Assembly: GCA_020847075.1 (NCBI GenBank)
Contig: JADLCS010000062.1
Span: forward strand, 16,450-80,449
Direction of reading: 5' to 3'
DNA: 64,000 nucleotides
Origin: Gammaproteobacteria bacterium
Lineage (GTDB): Bacteria > Pseudomonadota > Gammaproteobacteria > SZUA-140
Shown: one piece after another, positions 24,206-33,512 of the stretch
Numbering within the stretch: the stretch's first letter is position 1
Layout: every line of letters starts with the position of its first letter
Made by a program: the position numbers and the translations under genes
The notes under the pieces: model-generated
What the model was told of the DNA's origin: nothing
The model's database searches: none
The model's input: the letters and a program-made list of their open reading frames with translations, nothing else

Positions 24206-27200
24206 ATGAAAAACACCTTCCACCCCTTTCTCCGCAAGTTTTCGGCGACCGGCCTAGTCATGCTGGCCTTCCTTCCGGGGATATCCGAAACCCTGGCCGC
24301 CCCCGGGACATTATCGAATGTGCCGCTGTACGTCGGTCCCAACGTCGAGCCGAACGTAGTCTTTCTGAACGACGACTCGGGCAGCATGGAGTTCTCCGTC
24401 ATGACGCCGGAAGACGGCGGCTACATGTGGCTGGGACCCAACGGCGACGAGGAGGAATATCTGTACACGCATCCGGTGCGGATCGAAGGCTCCACCAGCA
24501 ATGCCGATTGGCGCGGACAGAGCTACAGTTACGGCGGCAGCGGCAGCCTATCGACCTTCAGTGGACAGGCCCGCGTGCTGCCTCCGCTGCAAGCCATAGA
24601 ATACTGTTTCAACACCTTGACCACACAGGAGAAAGGTGCATGGCGCGCCTGGAATCATAACTACAACAAGCTGTACTACAACCCCGAGATCACTTATACA
24701 CCTTGGGTCGGCGTCAATAAGAATGGCGCCCCCTACGGAAACGCCACGCCAAGCGCCGCCCTGGTTAACCCGTACAACCCAGACGTAGGCACGGAGAATT
24801 TGACGGCAAACCGGGAATACACGACCCGTTACCCGAGAAACAGAAGCAGCGGAAAATCGACGTCGGACTGCGCCAAGGATGCGCACAATAACTGGAAAAT
24901 AGTGACCAGCGGCACCAACTATGCGCCCTTCTATCCGGCCCACTACTACGTCTGGACGGACACCGACGGCGATGGTCAGGTGGATCCGGACGACGGCAAG
25001 GCTCGCATCGAAATCAAGTCTGGTCAGACTTATACCGGCAGCACTAAGCGTACTGACTGTGCCACGGCACCGACCTGCACCTACGCAGAAGAGATCCAGA
25101 ACTTCGCCAACTGGTTCAGCTATTACCGCAACCGCGACCTGACGGCGAAGAACGGAGCCACCGCCGCGATCGAAGGCATCACTGGCATACGCGTCGGCTA
25201 CGCCACGATCAATGACAATACCACCGCGCGTTCCCGGGTTGCCTCGATGAACCTCGACCCCGCCAGTGGTAACAAGCGCACGCTGTTCAGCAAGATCTTC
25301 GGCGCCCTGCCCGGGGCCGGCGTTGGCACCCCGCTGCGCACCGCCCTGCACCAGACTGGCCTCTATTACGAGTGCAAATCGGGCAACATCATGAATGCCA
25401 GCGGCTCAAACTGCCCTATCCTGTCGGCCGCGCAGGGTGGCATGTGTCAGAAGAACTACACCATCCTGATGACGGACGGCTTCTGGAATGACGCCAGCAA
25501 TCCAGGCATCAGCTCCGCCAACGCTGATGGCAATAACAATACCGACTGGGATGGCCCGCCCTATGGAGATACTTACTCTTATACGTTGGCCGACGTCGCG
25601 ATGCACTACTACGAGCGCGATCTGTCGACCAGCCTCACCAATGAGATAAAATCCCCTACTGGAGCCAAGGACAATGCTCCGCACCAGCACATGACGACCT
25701 ATACCGTCGCTTTCGGCGTGGCCGGCACGCTGGACCCCTCGGTCGACGACCCGGCGTCATCAGGATTCAGTTGGCCCAACCCAATCTCAGGCGACAATGA
25801 CCCTCGGAAGATCGACGACCTGTGGCACGCCGCCTACAACGGCCGCGGCGAATTCTTCAACGCCCAGGACCCGGCCGCCCTCGCGGAGGGCCTGAAAGCG
25901 GCCTTCGAGAGCGTTACCCGAGGGAGAAGCGCCTCCTCCTCCGTGGCGTTCAACACCAGCCGTATCACCACCAATGGGATACTCTACCAGGCCACCTTCA
26001 ATCCCTCCGATAACTGGGCGGGCGAACTGACGGCGCTTCACCTGACCTCGAAAGGCGAGATCCAATCCGAAGTATGGAACGCCTCGTCCCTGCTCAATCA
26101 GATCGATCCGGATGATCGCCTGATCCTGACCTACAACGACGACAGCAAGACTGGCCTACCGTTCAAGACACTGGACGATCTCTCCACCCGCCAGAAAAAC
26201 GACCTCAACATGGGTCCATCTGGGACGGCGGATGGTTTCGGTCAGGATCGGATCAATTACCTGCGCGGCGACCGCAGCAATGAAGGGCCGGAAAACGGCC
26301 GTGAATTCCGGGAGCGCAGCGCCCTGCTGGGCGACATCACCTATTCAACGCCAGTCTACGTGGGGAAACCCGAGCTGGGATACATCGATGACCCCTCATT
26401 CGGTGACGGAGAATACTCGTCCTTCCGCTCCGGCAACGTGAGTCGCCAGCCCGTAGTCTACGTGGGATCGAATGACGGCATGCTGCACGGATTCCTGGCG
26501 AATACCGGCCAGGAAGTCTTTGCCTACATGCCCAATAAGCTGTTCTCGAATCAGGCCAACGAGGGCATGCATTACCTGACCGACCCGACCTACGCGCATC
26601 GTTATTATGTCGATCTGGCGCCCACGGTCTCCGACGCTTATATCAGTTCGGGTTGGCGTACCGTCCTGATCGGCGGCTATCGTGCCGGCGGCCGCGGCCT
26701 GTTTGCCCTGGACGTCACCAATCCGTCGGCGTTCTCCGAGGAAAACGCCGACGATATCGTGCTCTGGGAATTCAGCAGCGACGATGACACAGACCTCGGT
26801 CATACCTTCAGCAAACCGACCATGGCACTGATGGAGAATGGCAAATGGGCAGCCATCTTCGGCAATGGCTATAACGACCTGGGTTCCGGCGCGGCCAAGC
26901 TGTACATCCTGTTCCTGGACCAGGGTATGGATGGCACATGGAGCCTGGGCAGCGATTACCTGAAGATCTCGACCGGCGTCGGTACGACCAGCAACCGCAA
27001 CGGCCTGTCCACGCCCGTTCTGGTCTACAGCAACGGCAATGGCAAGGTCGATCGAGTCTACGCCGGCGACCTGATGGGAAATCTGTGGGCCTTCGATGTA
27101 TCGAGCGACAATCAGAGCGGCTGGGGCGTGGCCTATAAGGATGGTGCTACGCCGAAGGCGCTGTTCAACGCCAGTATCAGCGGCGTCGCCCAGCCGATCA

Positions 27201-27880
27201 CTGCCAAACCGGTGGTGGCCCGCAACCCTCAGGTTACTACCTCTCCCGGCAATAAACCCAACATCCTGGTGTTCTTCGGTACCGGTCAGTACATGGTCAG
27301 TGGCGACAAGAGCAGTTCCGCTACGCAGAGCTTCTACGGGATATGGGACAACGGCGGATCGGCAAGCGCGCTACCGCGCACGAGGGCAAACCTTGTCGCG
27401 CAGACCCTCGATACGGACAACTCGACCAGCGACCTGCGCGTCACCAGCGACAATCCCGTCAATTTCGGTACCCAGTACGGCTGGCGCTTCGATCTCCCGA
27501 CGTCCCGGGAACGAGTGGTAACCGATCCCAAGGTACGCGGTGAGTATGTTTTCTTCACAACCCTGATCCCGGATACGGGCGTCTGCGACGCCAAGGGCGA
27601 GGGCTGGATTATGGCGCTCAAGCTCGCCAACGGCGGTGGCCCGAACAAACCCGTGTTCGATAAAGACAACAATGGCGAGGTGAATAGCGCGGACCTGATC
27701 GATGGCACCTATTCCCCCAGCGGCAAGCGCAAGGAAGGAGAGCTGTCCGCCATATCCTTCGTCGAAACCGAAGACGGGACCATGGCCTTCACTCAAAACA
27801 ATGACGCCGAACTCTCCGGCGAGGCTGTCGATCCGGGCACCGGATCGAGTGGCAGACTCTCATGGCGGGAAATACGTTAG
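24206..27880 (+). CDS. pilY1: Type IV pilus tip adhesin/assembly protein PilY1
   Basis: A 1224-residue secreted protein with a Sec signal peptide (residues 1-31, ending ETLAA). A vWA-like metal site appears early as LNDDSGSMEFS (DxSxS). Two EF-hand-like loops stand out: DTDGDGQVDPDD at about residue 252 and DKDNNGEVNSAD at about 1152. The C-terminal half is the PilC/PilY1 beta-propeller domain, with PVVYVGSNDGMLHGFLANTG and LALDVT-like blades. PilY1 sits at the pilus tip, supports extension and acts in surface sensing and adhesion. It follows pilX by 48 bp and has a GGGAG ribosome binding site. Confidence 0.92.
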   Translation: MKNTFHPFLRKFSATGLVMLAFLPGISETLAAPGTLSNVPLYVGPNVEPNVVFLNDDSGSMEFSVMTPEDGGYMWLGPNGDEEEYLYTHPVRIEGSTSNADWRGQSYSYGGSGSLSTFSGQARVLPPLQAIEYCFNTLTTQEKGAWRAWNHNYNKLYYNPEITYTPWVGVNKNGAPYGNATPSAALVNPYNPDVGTENLTANREYTTRYPRNRSSGKSTSDCAKDAHNNWKIVTSGTNYAPFYPAHYYVWTDTDGDGQVDPDDGKARIEIKSGQTYTGSTKRTDCATAPTCTYAEEIQNFANWFSYYRNRDLTAKNGATAAIEGITGIRVGYATINDNTTARSRVASMNLDPASGNKRTLFSKIFGALPGAGVGTPLRTALHQTGLYYECKSGNIMNASGSNCPILSAAQGGMCQKNYTILMTDGFWNDASNPGISSANADGNNNTDWDGPPYGDTYSYTLADVAMHYYERDLSTSLTNEIKSPTGAKDNAPHQHMTTYTVAFGVAGTLDPSVDDPASSGFSWPNPISGDNDPRKIDDLWHAAYNGRGEFFNAQDPAALAEGLKAAFESVTRGRSASSSVAFNTSRITTNGILYQATFNPSDNWAGELTALHLTSKGEIQSEVWNASSLLNQIDPDDRLILTYNDDSKTGLPFKTLDDLSTRQKNDLNMGPSGTADGFGQDRINYLRGDRSNEGPENGREFRERSALLGDITYSTPVYVGKPELGYIDDPSFGDGEYSSFRSGNVSRQPVVYVGSNDGMLHGFLANTGQEVFAYMPNKLFSNQANEGMHYLTDPTYAHRYYVDLAPTVSDAYISSGWRTVLIGGYRAGGRGLFALDVTNPSAFSEENADDIVLWEFSSDDDTDLGHTFSKPTMALMENGKWAAIFGNGYNDLGSGAAKLYILFLDQGMDGTWSLGSDYLKISTGVGTTSNRNGLSTPVLVYSNGNGKVDRVYAGDLMGNLWAFDVSSDNQSGWGVAYKDGATPKALFNASISGVAQPITAKPVVARNPQVTTSPGNKPNILVFFGTGQYMVSGDKSSSATQSFYGIWDNGGSASALPRTRANLVAQTLDTDNSTSDLRVTSDNPVNFGTQYGWRFDLPTSRERVVTDPKVRGEYVFFTTLIPDTGVCDAKGEGWIMALKLANGGGPNKPVFDKDNNGEVNSADLIDGTYSPSGKRKEGELSAISFVETEDGTMAFTQNNDAELSGEAVDPGTGSSGRLSWREIR

Positions 27881-27928
27881 CAATGACGGCCCTGTTTCCT
27901 TAGGCCTTCAACGACAAGGGGTAGACGC

Positions 27929-28258
27929 ATGAACAGATTCTTCCTGACAACGATCCTGGCGTTGGTGCTTGGAACCGGATATGCCGTGGCCGCCCCAGGG
28001 TTACCGGAGTATTACCCCGAGGACTTCGCGCAAGTGGGCAACCTGGTTGGGGTCAATACCCAGGACAATTTCATCGTCGTGGACGACGTCAGCACCCTGC
28101 TTGCGTCCGACCTCAAAGTCCATACGCCGGCGACCCAGTTCGGAACCCTGCGTTCCCTGCGCCCGGGCATGAAAGTCGGCATCACGCTCAGGGAAGGTGC
28201 GTCGAGGCGAACCGTCTCTGACGTCTGGGTATTACCGGCTGGTTACAAGCCTGAATAA
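27929..28258 (+). CDS. pilY2: PilY2-like small secreted protein
   Basis: A 109-residue protein with a clear signal peptide (MNRFFLTTILALVLGTGYAVA, positions 1-21) and a small beta-rich mature domain (NLVGVNTQDNFIVVDDVS, LRSLRPGMKVGITLREG). In Pseudomonas a small exported protein, PilY2, lies in the same place between pilY1 and pilE. Position, size and the pattern of a short OB-like domain with RPGM support this name, but the sequence similarity cannot be measured here. An AAGGGG ribosome binding site precedes the ATG. Confidence 0.65.
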   Translation: MNRFFLTTILALVLGTGYAVAAPGLPEYYPEDFAQVGNLVGVNTQDNFIVVDDVSTLLASDLKVHTPATQFGTLRSLRPGMKVGITLREGASRRTVSDVWVLPAGYKPE

Positions 28259-28289
28259 ATCAACGGGAAGCATCACGGGGGAGAAAGAC

Positions 28290-28679
28290 ATGAACAGATC
28301 CACATCTTCAGGCTTCACATTGATCGAGCTCGTCCTTGTCATCACCATCGTCGGCATCCTGGTGGCGATCGCGATCCCGGCCTACAACAGCAGCACCACG
28401 AAGGCGCGCCGTGCCGATGGCCAGACGGCATTGATGGATACGATGGTGCGGCAGGAGCGGTTCTTCACGGAGAACAACACCTACACCACGGATCTGTCCG
28501 ACCTGCCGGCGGCGACCACCTCACCCGAAGGCTATTACACGATCACGGCGGCCGCCTGCGCCAGCTCGACCATCAACAGTTGCGTGATCCTGACCGCGGC
28601 GCCCGGAACGGCCCAGGCCGGAGACGGCGATCTGACGCTGAATTCGCGCGGACAGAAACTGCCGGCGGATAAGTGGTGA
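28290..28679 (+). CDS. pilE: Type IV pilus minor pilin PilE
   Basis: A 129-residue type IVa pilin-like protein: leader MNRSTSSG, mature start FTLIELVLVITIVGILVAIA, then a short globular domain with two cysteines (ACASSTINSCVILTA) forming a small D-loop. It ends with LNSRGQKLPADKW, typical of PilE minor pilins of the fimU-pilVWXE set. ATG 28290 follows GGGGGAGA at good distance; the open frame extends upstream without coding meaning. It is the last gene of the minor pilin operon and ends just before a repeat element. Confidence 0.9.
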   Translation: MNRSTSSGFTLIELVLVITIVGILVAIAIPAYNSSTTKARRADGQTALMDTMVRQERFFTENNTYTTDLSDLPAATTSPEGYYTITAAACASSTINSCVILTAAPGTAQAGDGDLTLNSRGQKLPADKW

Positions 28680-28695
28680 ATCAAAACACTGGAGT

Positions 28696-28892
28696 GAGGA
28701 CTTAGGGCTAAGGGCTGAGTAAAAGTCAAAACACCCATTATCCGGGTCACATGCTGGGTAAAAACTAGGCATGATAGTCACGTAGAGCGGGTACGAAAAA
28801 CATCCCTATCCCACGCTTAAAAAATCAGAGACAAGTTTCAGGTCTGCCCCCATTTTAATTTGTTTTCACTCAGTCCTTAGTCCTAAGTCCTC
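28696..28892. repeat. Inverted-terminal-repeat element with tandem heptamers, copy 1
   Basis: About 197 bp with imperfect ~25-bp inverted ends: GAGGACTTAGGGCTAAGGGC at the left and the reverse complement of a near-identical sequence at the right (28868-28892). Each end consists of consecutive 7-bp units of the form AGTCCTN. The right end overlaps the last codons of ispH. The interior carries no gene. Confidence 0.7.
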
Positions 28893-29839
28893 AGCCCTGT
28901 CTTTATTATTTGCAACTCCCGCGGCAGCGCGAAGATGACGTGCTCGGGGCTGCCGTCGATGTTCTCGACCGAGGTGGCGCCCCATTCGCGCAGTTGCGCG
29001 ATCACTTCGCTGACCAGCACTTCCGGCACGGAAGCGCCGGCGGTCACGCCGATCGCCTTCCGTCCCGTCAGCCATTCGCGCCGGATCTCCCCGGCGGCGT
29101 CGATCAGATAGGCGGGGACGCCGCTCTTCTCGGCGATCTCGCGCAGCCGGTTCGAGTTCGAGCTGTTGCGCGAGCCGACCACCAGCACCAGATCGCACTG
29201 TCCGGCGAGCAGCTTGACCGCGTCCTGGCGGTTCTGGGTGGCGTAGCAGATATCGTCCTTGCGCGGGCCATGAATGGCGGGGAAACGCGCGCGCAGGATG
29301 GAGATGATTTCGGCCGTGTCGTCCATGGACAGCGTCGTCTGGGTCACGAAGGCGAGATCTTCCGGATTCGATACCTGCAGGCGCCGGGCGTCCTGCGCCG
29401 ATTCGACCAGATACATACGGGCCTGCTGACTGCCGGCGTATTGCCCGAGCGTACCCTCGACCTCCGGGTGGCCGGCATGGCCGATCAGGATGCACTCGCG
29501 CCCCGCCTGTGCGTGACGCACCACCTCGAGATGCACCTTCGTCACCAGCGGGCAGGTGGCGTCGAACACCTTGAGACCGCGCCGTTCGGCCTCGTCGCGC
29601 ACCGCGCGCGAGACGCCGTGGGCCGAGAAGATCACAGTGGCGCCATCGGGCACTTCGTGCAGCTCCTCGACGAAGACCGCGCCCTTGTCACGCAGGTCCT
29701 GTACGACAAAGCGGTTATGCACCACCTCGTGGCGCACGTAGATCGGCGCGGCGAAGATCTCCAGCGCACGCTCGACGATCTCGATGGCGCGCTCGACGCC
29801 GGCGCAGAAACCGCGCGGATTGGCCAGAATGACCTGCAT
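28883..29839 (-). CDS. ispH: 4-hydroxy-3-methylbut-2-enyl diphosphate reductase IspH
   Basis: A 318-residue iron-sulfur enzyme of the MEP isoprenoid pathway that converts HMBPP to IPP and DMAPP. The three cluster-binding cysteines are in place: NPRGFCAG at the N-terminus, VFDATCPLV near residue 96 and [11 protein letters not shown] near residue 197, along with the conserved VRHEVVHN and SAHGVS motifs. The last few codons (ending TGLRT) run into the heptamer repeat at 28868-28892, so the C-terminus appears to have been rewritten by the repeat. It lies downstream of lspA; the fkpB gene often found between them is absent. Confidence 0.96.
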   Translation of the reverse strand: MQVILANPRGFCAGVERAIEIVERALEIFAAPIYVRHEVVHNRFVVQDLRDKGAVFVEELHEVPDGATVIFSAHGVSRAVRDEAERRGLKVFDATCPLVTKVHLEVVRHAQAGRECILIGHAGHPEVEGTLGQYAGSQQARMYLVESAQDARRLQVSNPEDLAFVTQTTLSMDDTAEIISILRARFPAIHGPRKDDICYATQNRQDAVKLLAGQCDLVLVVGSRNSSNSNRLREIAEKSGVPAYLIDAAGEIRREWLTGRKAIGVTAGASVPEVLVSEVIAQLREWGATSVENIDGSPEHVIFALPRELQIIKTGLRT

Positions 29840-29884
29840 GAAGACAATGACCTCAAAAGTAAGAAAAGGGGTCAGACCCCGTTA

Positions 29885-30391
29885 TCATAACCCGCCCCTT
29901 TTCCTCGTCGCCAGCGCGTCGAGGATCAGCAGAGCGGCGCCGACGCTGATGGCGGAATCGGCCACGTTGAATGCCGGCCAGTGCCAGCTTCCGTAATAAA
30001 CATCGATGAAATCCACGACATAGCCGAACCGAAGGCGATCCCACAGATTGCCCAGCGCCCCGCCCAGCACCAGGGCGAGCCCGGCGGCCAGACGCCGCTG
30101 CCCCCCCGGCATCCGTCGCAGCCAGAGCAGAATCGCCACACTGACGGCCAGCGCGAGCGCGGTGAAGAACCAGCGCTGCCAGCCCGCCGCCGAACTGAGA
30201 AAGCTGAAGGCGGCGCCGCGGTTATGCACCCGGATGATGTCCAGGGAGGGTAACAGGGGAATGCGCTCGTAGAGACTCAGGCTCGCGGCGATCCAGGCCT
30301 TGGTGGCCTGATCGAGCACCAGCACGGCGCCCGTCAGCCAGAGCCAGCGGAGACCGCCCGCCTGAGCAAAGGGGTCAGTACCCTTTTTCAT
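29885..30391 (-). CDS. lspA: Lipoprotein signal peptidase LspA
   Basis: A 168-residue aspartyl membrane protease with four transmembrane helices, which removes signal peptides from prolipoproteins after lipidation. The catalytic aspartates are in the conserved blocks GNLWDRLRFGYVVDFID and NVADSAISVG, and VHNRGAAFSFL is also present. The first ten residues (MKKGTDPFAQ) are encoded by a repeat of the AAAGGGGTCAGTACC type, whose inverted partner lies just upstream; the start codon is inside the repeat. No other in-frame ATG precedes the first helix, so this start is likely real. It follows ileS, the usual partner. Confidence 0.94.
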   Translation of the reverse strand: MKKGTDPFAQAGGLRWLWLTGAVLVLDQATKAWIAASLSLYERIPLLPSLDIIRVHNRGAAFSFLSSAAGWQRWFFTALALAVSVAILLWLRRMPGGQRRLAAGLALVLGGALGNLWDRLRFGYVVDFIDVYYGSWHWPAFNVADSAISVGAALLILDALATRKRGGL

Positions 30392-30443
30392 CGGGACGTT
30401 CCATCAGACAGACCGGCCCCGAAAAGGGTACCGACCCCTTTGC
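30368..30443. repeat. REP-like inverted pair overlapping the lspA start
   Basis: AAAGGGGTCAGTACCCTTTT near 30369-30388 and AAAAGGGTACCGACCCCTTT near 30423-30442 form an inverted pair around ~35 bp. The GGGGTCAG core is the typical head of REP sequences mobilised by REP-associated tyrosine transposases. The pair spans the ileS-lspA junction. A half-site of the same type (GGGGTCAGACCCCG) lies at 29869-29882 after lspA. Confidence 0.7.
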
Positions 30444-30455
30444 CCCCGGATCCGC

Positions 30456-33290
30456 TCATGCGTAGCGGCGCTCCTCGCCCGGCCCGGCCACGTTCTCGAC
30501 GCAGCGGCCGCACAGCTCGGGGTGTGCCGCGTCATTCCCGACGTCCGCGCGGTGGTGCCAGCAGCGCACGCATTTGGGGTGGGTCGATGCCCGCGCCTGG
30601 ATCCAGAACCGATCGCCCGCGATCTCCGCCGCGACGGCGTCGGCGGGGCGATCCCCCTCGGCGTGCACCCGCGCATAAGAGGTGATCAGCACGAAGCGCA
30701 GCTCGTCGCCCAGGCCGGCGAGCCGGCGCCGGAGCTTCTCCCCGCAATACAGATCCACCTCGGCATCGAGCGAGGAACCGATCGCGCCGCCGACGCGCAG
30801 CTTCTCCAGTTCCTTGCTGACCGCCATGCGTACCTCGATGACGGGATCCCACAGCGTGGCGAGTTCATCGTCCCCGGCCGCGCCGCCTTCCGGCAGGGCG
30901 CCGTACCATTCCTCCAGGAACACCGATTCACCGCGCGCGCCCGGGATATGGCGCCAGATGTCCTCCGCGGTGAAACTCAGGATCGGCGCGATCCAGCGCG
31001 TCAGCGCCTCGACCAGGTGATACAGCGCGGTCTGCGCCGAACGGCGCGCGTGACTGTCGGCGCGCGTGGTGTACTGGCGGTCCTTGATGACGTCGAGATA
31101 GAAGGCGCCGAGATCGACCGAACAGAAATTGTGCACCTTCTGATAGATATGGTGGAACTCGTAGTCCCGGTAGGCCTGGCGGACCTCCTCCTGCAGACGG
31201 CCGGCGCGCTGCAGGATCCAGCGATCGAGGCTCAGCAGCCGCTCCCGCGGCAGACCGTGCGCCACCGGATCGAAACCATTGAGATTGGCGAGCAGGAAGC
31301 GCGCGGTGTTGCGGATGCGCCGGTAGGCGTCGGCCGTGCGCTTGAGGATCTCGTCGGAGACGTTCATCTCGCCGCGGTAGTCCGTCGCCGCGACCCACAG
31401 GCGCAGGATGTCGGCGCCGAGACTGTTCACCACCTTCTGCGGCGCGACCACGTTGCCGAGCGATTTCGACATCTTGCGTCCCTGCGCGTCGACCGTGAAG
31501 CCGTGGGTCAGCACCGACCTGTATGGGGCATGCCCGTGCATCGCGACCGAGGTCAGCAACGAGGACTGGAACCATCCGCGGTGCTGGTCCGAACCTTCGA
31601 GATAGAGATCGGCCGGGAACGGCAGCTCGCCGCCCAGCACGCAGAAGTGCGTCACGCCGGAGTCGAACCAGACGTCGAGGATATCGGAAACCTTGTCGTA
31701 GTCGCGCGCCTCGGCGCCGAGCAGTTCCGCGGGGTCGAGGTCGAACCAGGCGTCGATGCCGCCCTGCTCGACGCGCCGCGCGACCTGTTCGATCAGCTCC
31801 ACCGTGCGCGGGTGCGGCTCGCCGCTCTGCCGGTGCGCGAACACCGCGATGGGCACACCCCAGGTGCGCTGGCGCGAGATGCACCAGTCGGGGCGCTTCT
31901 CGATCATGCCCTCGATGCGCGCCTGCCCCCAGCCGGGGATCCATTCGACGCCGTCGCGGATCGCCCGCAGCGCCTGCGCGCGCAGGTCGCGCTGATCCAT
32001 ACTGATGAACCACTGCGGCGTGGCGCGGAAGATGATCGGGGTTTTGTGGCGCCAGCAGTGCGGGTAGCTGTGGCGGATGGCCTCGGCGTGCATGAGCGCG
32101 CCGCGCGCCTTGAGCTCATCGATGACGCGGTCGTTGGCCTCGAACACGTGCAGACCGGCGAAGATCGGTGTGTCCGGCAGAAAGCGGCCGCGGCCGTCCA
32201 CCGGGTTGTCGACGCGCAGGCCGTAGCGCTGCCCGACCACATAGTCCTCCTGGCCGTGGCCGGGCGCGGTGTGCACCGCGCCGGTGCCGGTCTCGGCGGT
32301 GACGTGATCGCCCAGGATCACGGGCACCTCGCGTTCGTAGAACGGGTGCTTCAGTTTTATGCCTTCGAGATCCGCGCCCTTGCAATAGGCGATGACGCGA
32401 TAATCCTGGATACCGTAGCGGACCATGGCGTCCTTGAGCAGCCGGTCCGCCAGCAATAGCCGCTCGCTGCCGCGCGCCGTCTCGCACTGGACCAGCACAT
32501 AGTCGAAGTCGGGGTTCAGTGCGACGGCCTGGTTGGCGGGCAGCGTCCACGGCGTGGTGGTCCAGATCAGGATCGAGACCGGGCCGTGCCCTTCGTGCTC
32601 CGGCACGTGACGGCAGCGCCCCAGCAGCGACTCCTCGTCGAGTACCCCGAAGCGGACATCGATCGCCGGCGAGGTGCGCTCCTCATATTCCACCTCGGCC
32701 TCAGCCAGCGCCGAGCCACAATCGCTGCACCAGTGCACCGGCTTGAAGCCCTGATGTACGTGCCCCCGCTCGATAATGCGCCCCAGCGCGCGGACGATGC
32801 CGGCCTCGAAGCCATACGCCATCGTCAGATAGGGGTGCTCCCAATCGCCCAGCACGCCCAGCCGGCGGAAATCGGTGCGTTGCTGCTCCACCTGTTTGCC
32901 GGCGTAATCGCGGCAGGCCTGACGAAAGGCGCGCGCGTCCACCTTCTGCCCCGCCTTGCCGACCTTCTTTTCTACGTTGAGCTCGATCGGCAGGCCATGG
33001 CAATCCCAGCCGGGCACGTAGGGGGCGTCGAAACCCTCCAGCGTCTTCGACTTGACGATGATGTCCTTCAGCACCTTGTTGACGGCGTGACCGATGTGGA
33101 TCTCGCCGTTGGCGTAGGGTGGCCCGTCGTGCAGGACGAACCGTTGCCGCCCCTTGCGCGCCTCGCGCAGGCGGGCGTAGAGATCCATGCCTTCCCACCC
33201 GGCGAGAAACTCCGGCTCGCGCGCGGCGAGATTCGCCTTCATCGCGAATCCGGTCTGGGGAAGATTGAGCGTGTCCTTATAATCCGACAT
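30456..33290 (-). CDS. ileS: Isoleucyl-tRNA synthetase
   Basis: A 944-residue class Ia aminoacyl-tRNA synthetase that charges tRNA-Ile. The HIGH signature appears as [11 protein letters not shown] near residue 66, the editing CP1 domain lies in the middle ([13 protein letters not shown]), and the KMSKS loop is [10 protein letters not shown]. The C-terminus carries the zinc-finger cysteines KCVRCWHH and LCGRCV of bacterial IleRS. The length is standard. It is followed by lspA and preceded by ribF, the conserved gammaproteobacterial order. The ATG at 33290 has family-typical N-terminal residues ([15 protein letters not shown]). Confidence 0.97.
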   Translation of the reverse strand: MSDYKDTLNLPQTGFAMKANLAAREPEFLAGWEGMDLYARLREARKGRQRFVLHDGPPYANGEIHIGHAVNKVLKDIIVKSKTLEGFDAPYVPGWDCHGLPIELNVEKKVGKAGQKVDARAFRQACRDYAGKQVEQQRTDFRRLGVLGDWEHPYLTMAYGFEAGIVRALGRIIERGHVHQGFKPVHWCSDCGSALAEAEVEYEERTSPAIDVRFGVLDEESLLGRCRHVPEHEGHGPVSILIWTTTPWTLPANQAVALNPDFDYVLVQCETARGSERLLLADRLLKDAMVRYGIQDYRVIAYCKGADLEGIKLKHPFYEREVPVILGDHVTAETGTGAVHTAPGHGQEDYVVGQRYGLRVDNPVDGRGRFLPDTPIFAGLHVFEANDRVIDELKARGALMHAEAIRHSYPHCWRHKTPIIFRATPQWFISMDQRDLRAQALRAIRDGVEWIPGWGQARIEGMIEKRPDWCISRQRTWGVPIAVFAHRQSGEPHPRTVELIEQVARRVEQGGIDAWFDLDPAELLGAEARDYDKVSDILDVWFDSGVTHFCVLGGELPFPADLYLEGSDQHRGWFQSSLLTSVAMHGHAPYRSVLTHGFTVDAQGRKMSKSLGNVVAPQKVVNSLGADILRLWVAATDYRGEMNVSDEILKRTADAYRRIRNTARFLLANLNGFDPVAHGLPRERLLSLDRWILQRAGRLQEEVRQAYRDYEFHHIYQKVHNFCSVDLGAFYLDVIKDRQYTTRADSHARRSAQTALYHLVEALTRWIAPILSFTAEDIWRHIPGARGESVFLEEWYGALPEGGAAGDDELATLWDPVIEVRMAVSKELEKLRVGGAIGSSLDAEVDLYCGEKLRRRLAGLGDELRFVLITSYARVHAEGDRPADAVAAEIAGDRFWIQARASTHPKCVRCWHHRADVGNDAAHPELCGRCVENVAGPGEERRYA

Positions 33291-33336
33291 GCGGTAACCG
33301 CCGTTATCTCAATGTTTCAAGTTGGGAAACAAAAAA

Positions 33337-33500
33337 TGGGGACAGATTTATTTTCTGGCGAGGGAAATGGGGACAGATTTGTTTTCTGGAAAAAATACCC
33401 GGTCTTTCAAAGAGAAAACTTGCCAGAACATAAATCTGTCCCCATGTCCCGCCATTTTTTAAATAAATAAATCTGTCCCCATTTTTTTGTCCCCCTTTTT
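33337..33500. repeat. Cluster of GGGGACAGATTT half-palindromes
   Basis: Between ileS and ribF lie two direct half-sites (GGGGACAGATTT at 33338 and 33369) and two in the opposite orientation (AAATCTGTCCCC at 33432-33443 and ATCTGTCCCC at 33471-33480), plus a TTTTTTTGTCCCCC tail. The spacing differs from the simple 24-bp palindromes elsewhere, so this looks like a composite or decayed REP cluster. Confidence 0.8.
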
Positions 33501-33512
33501 TTGTTCATTTCT

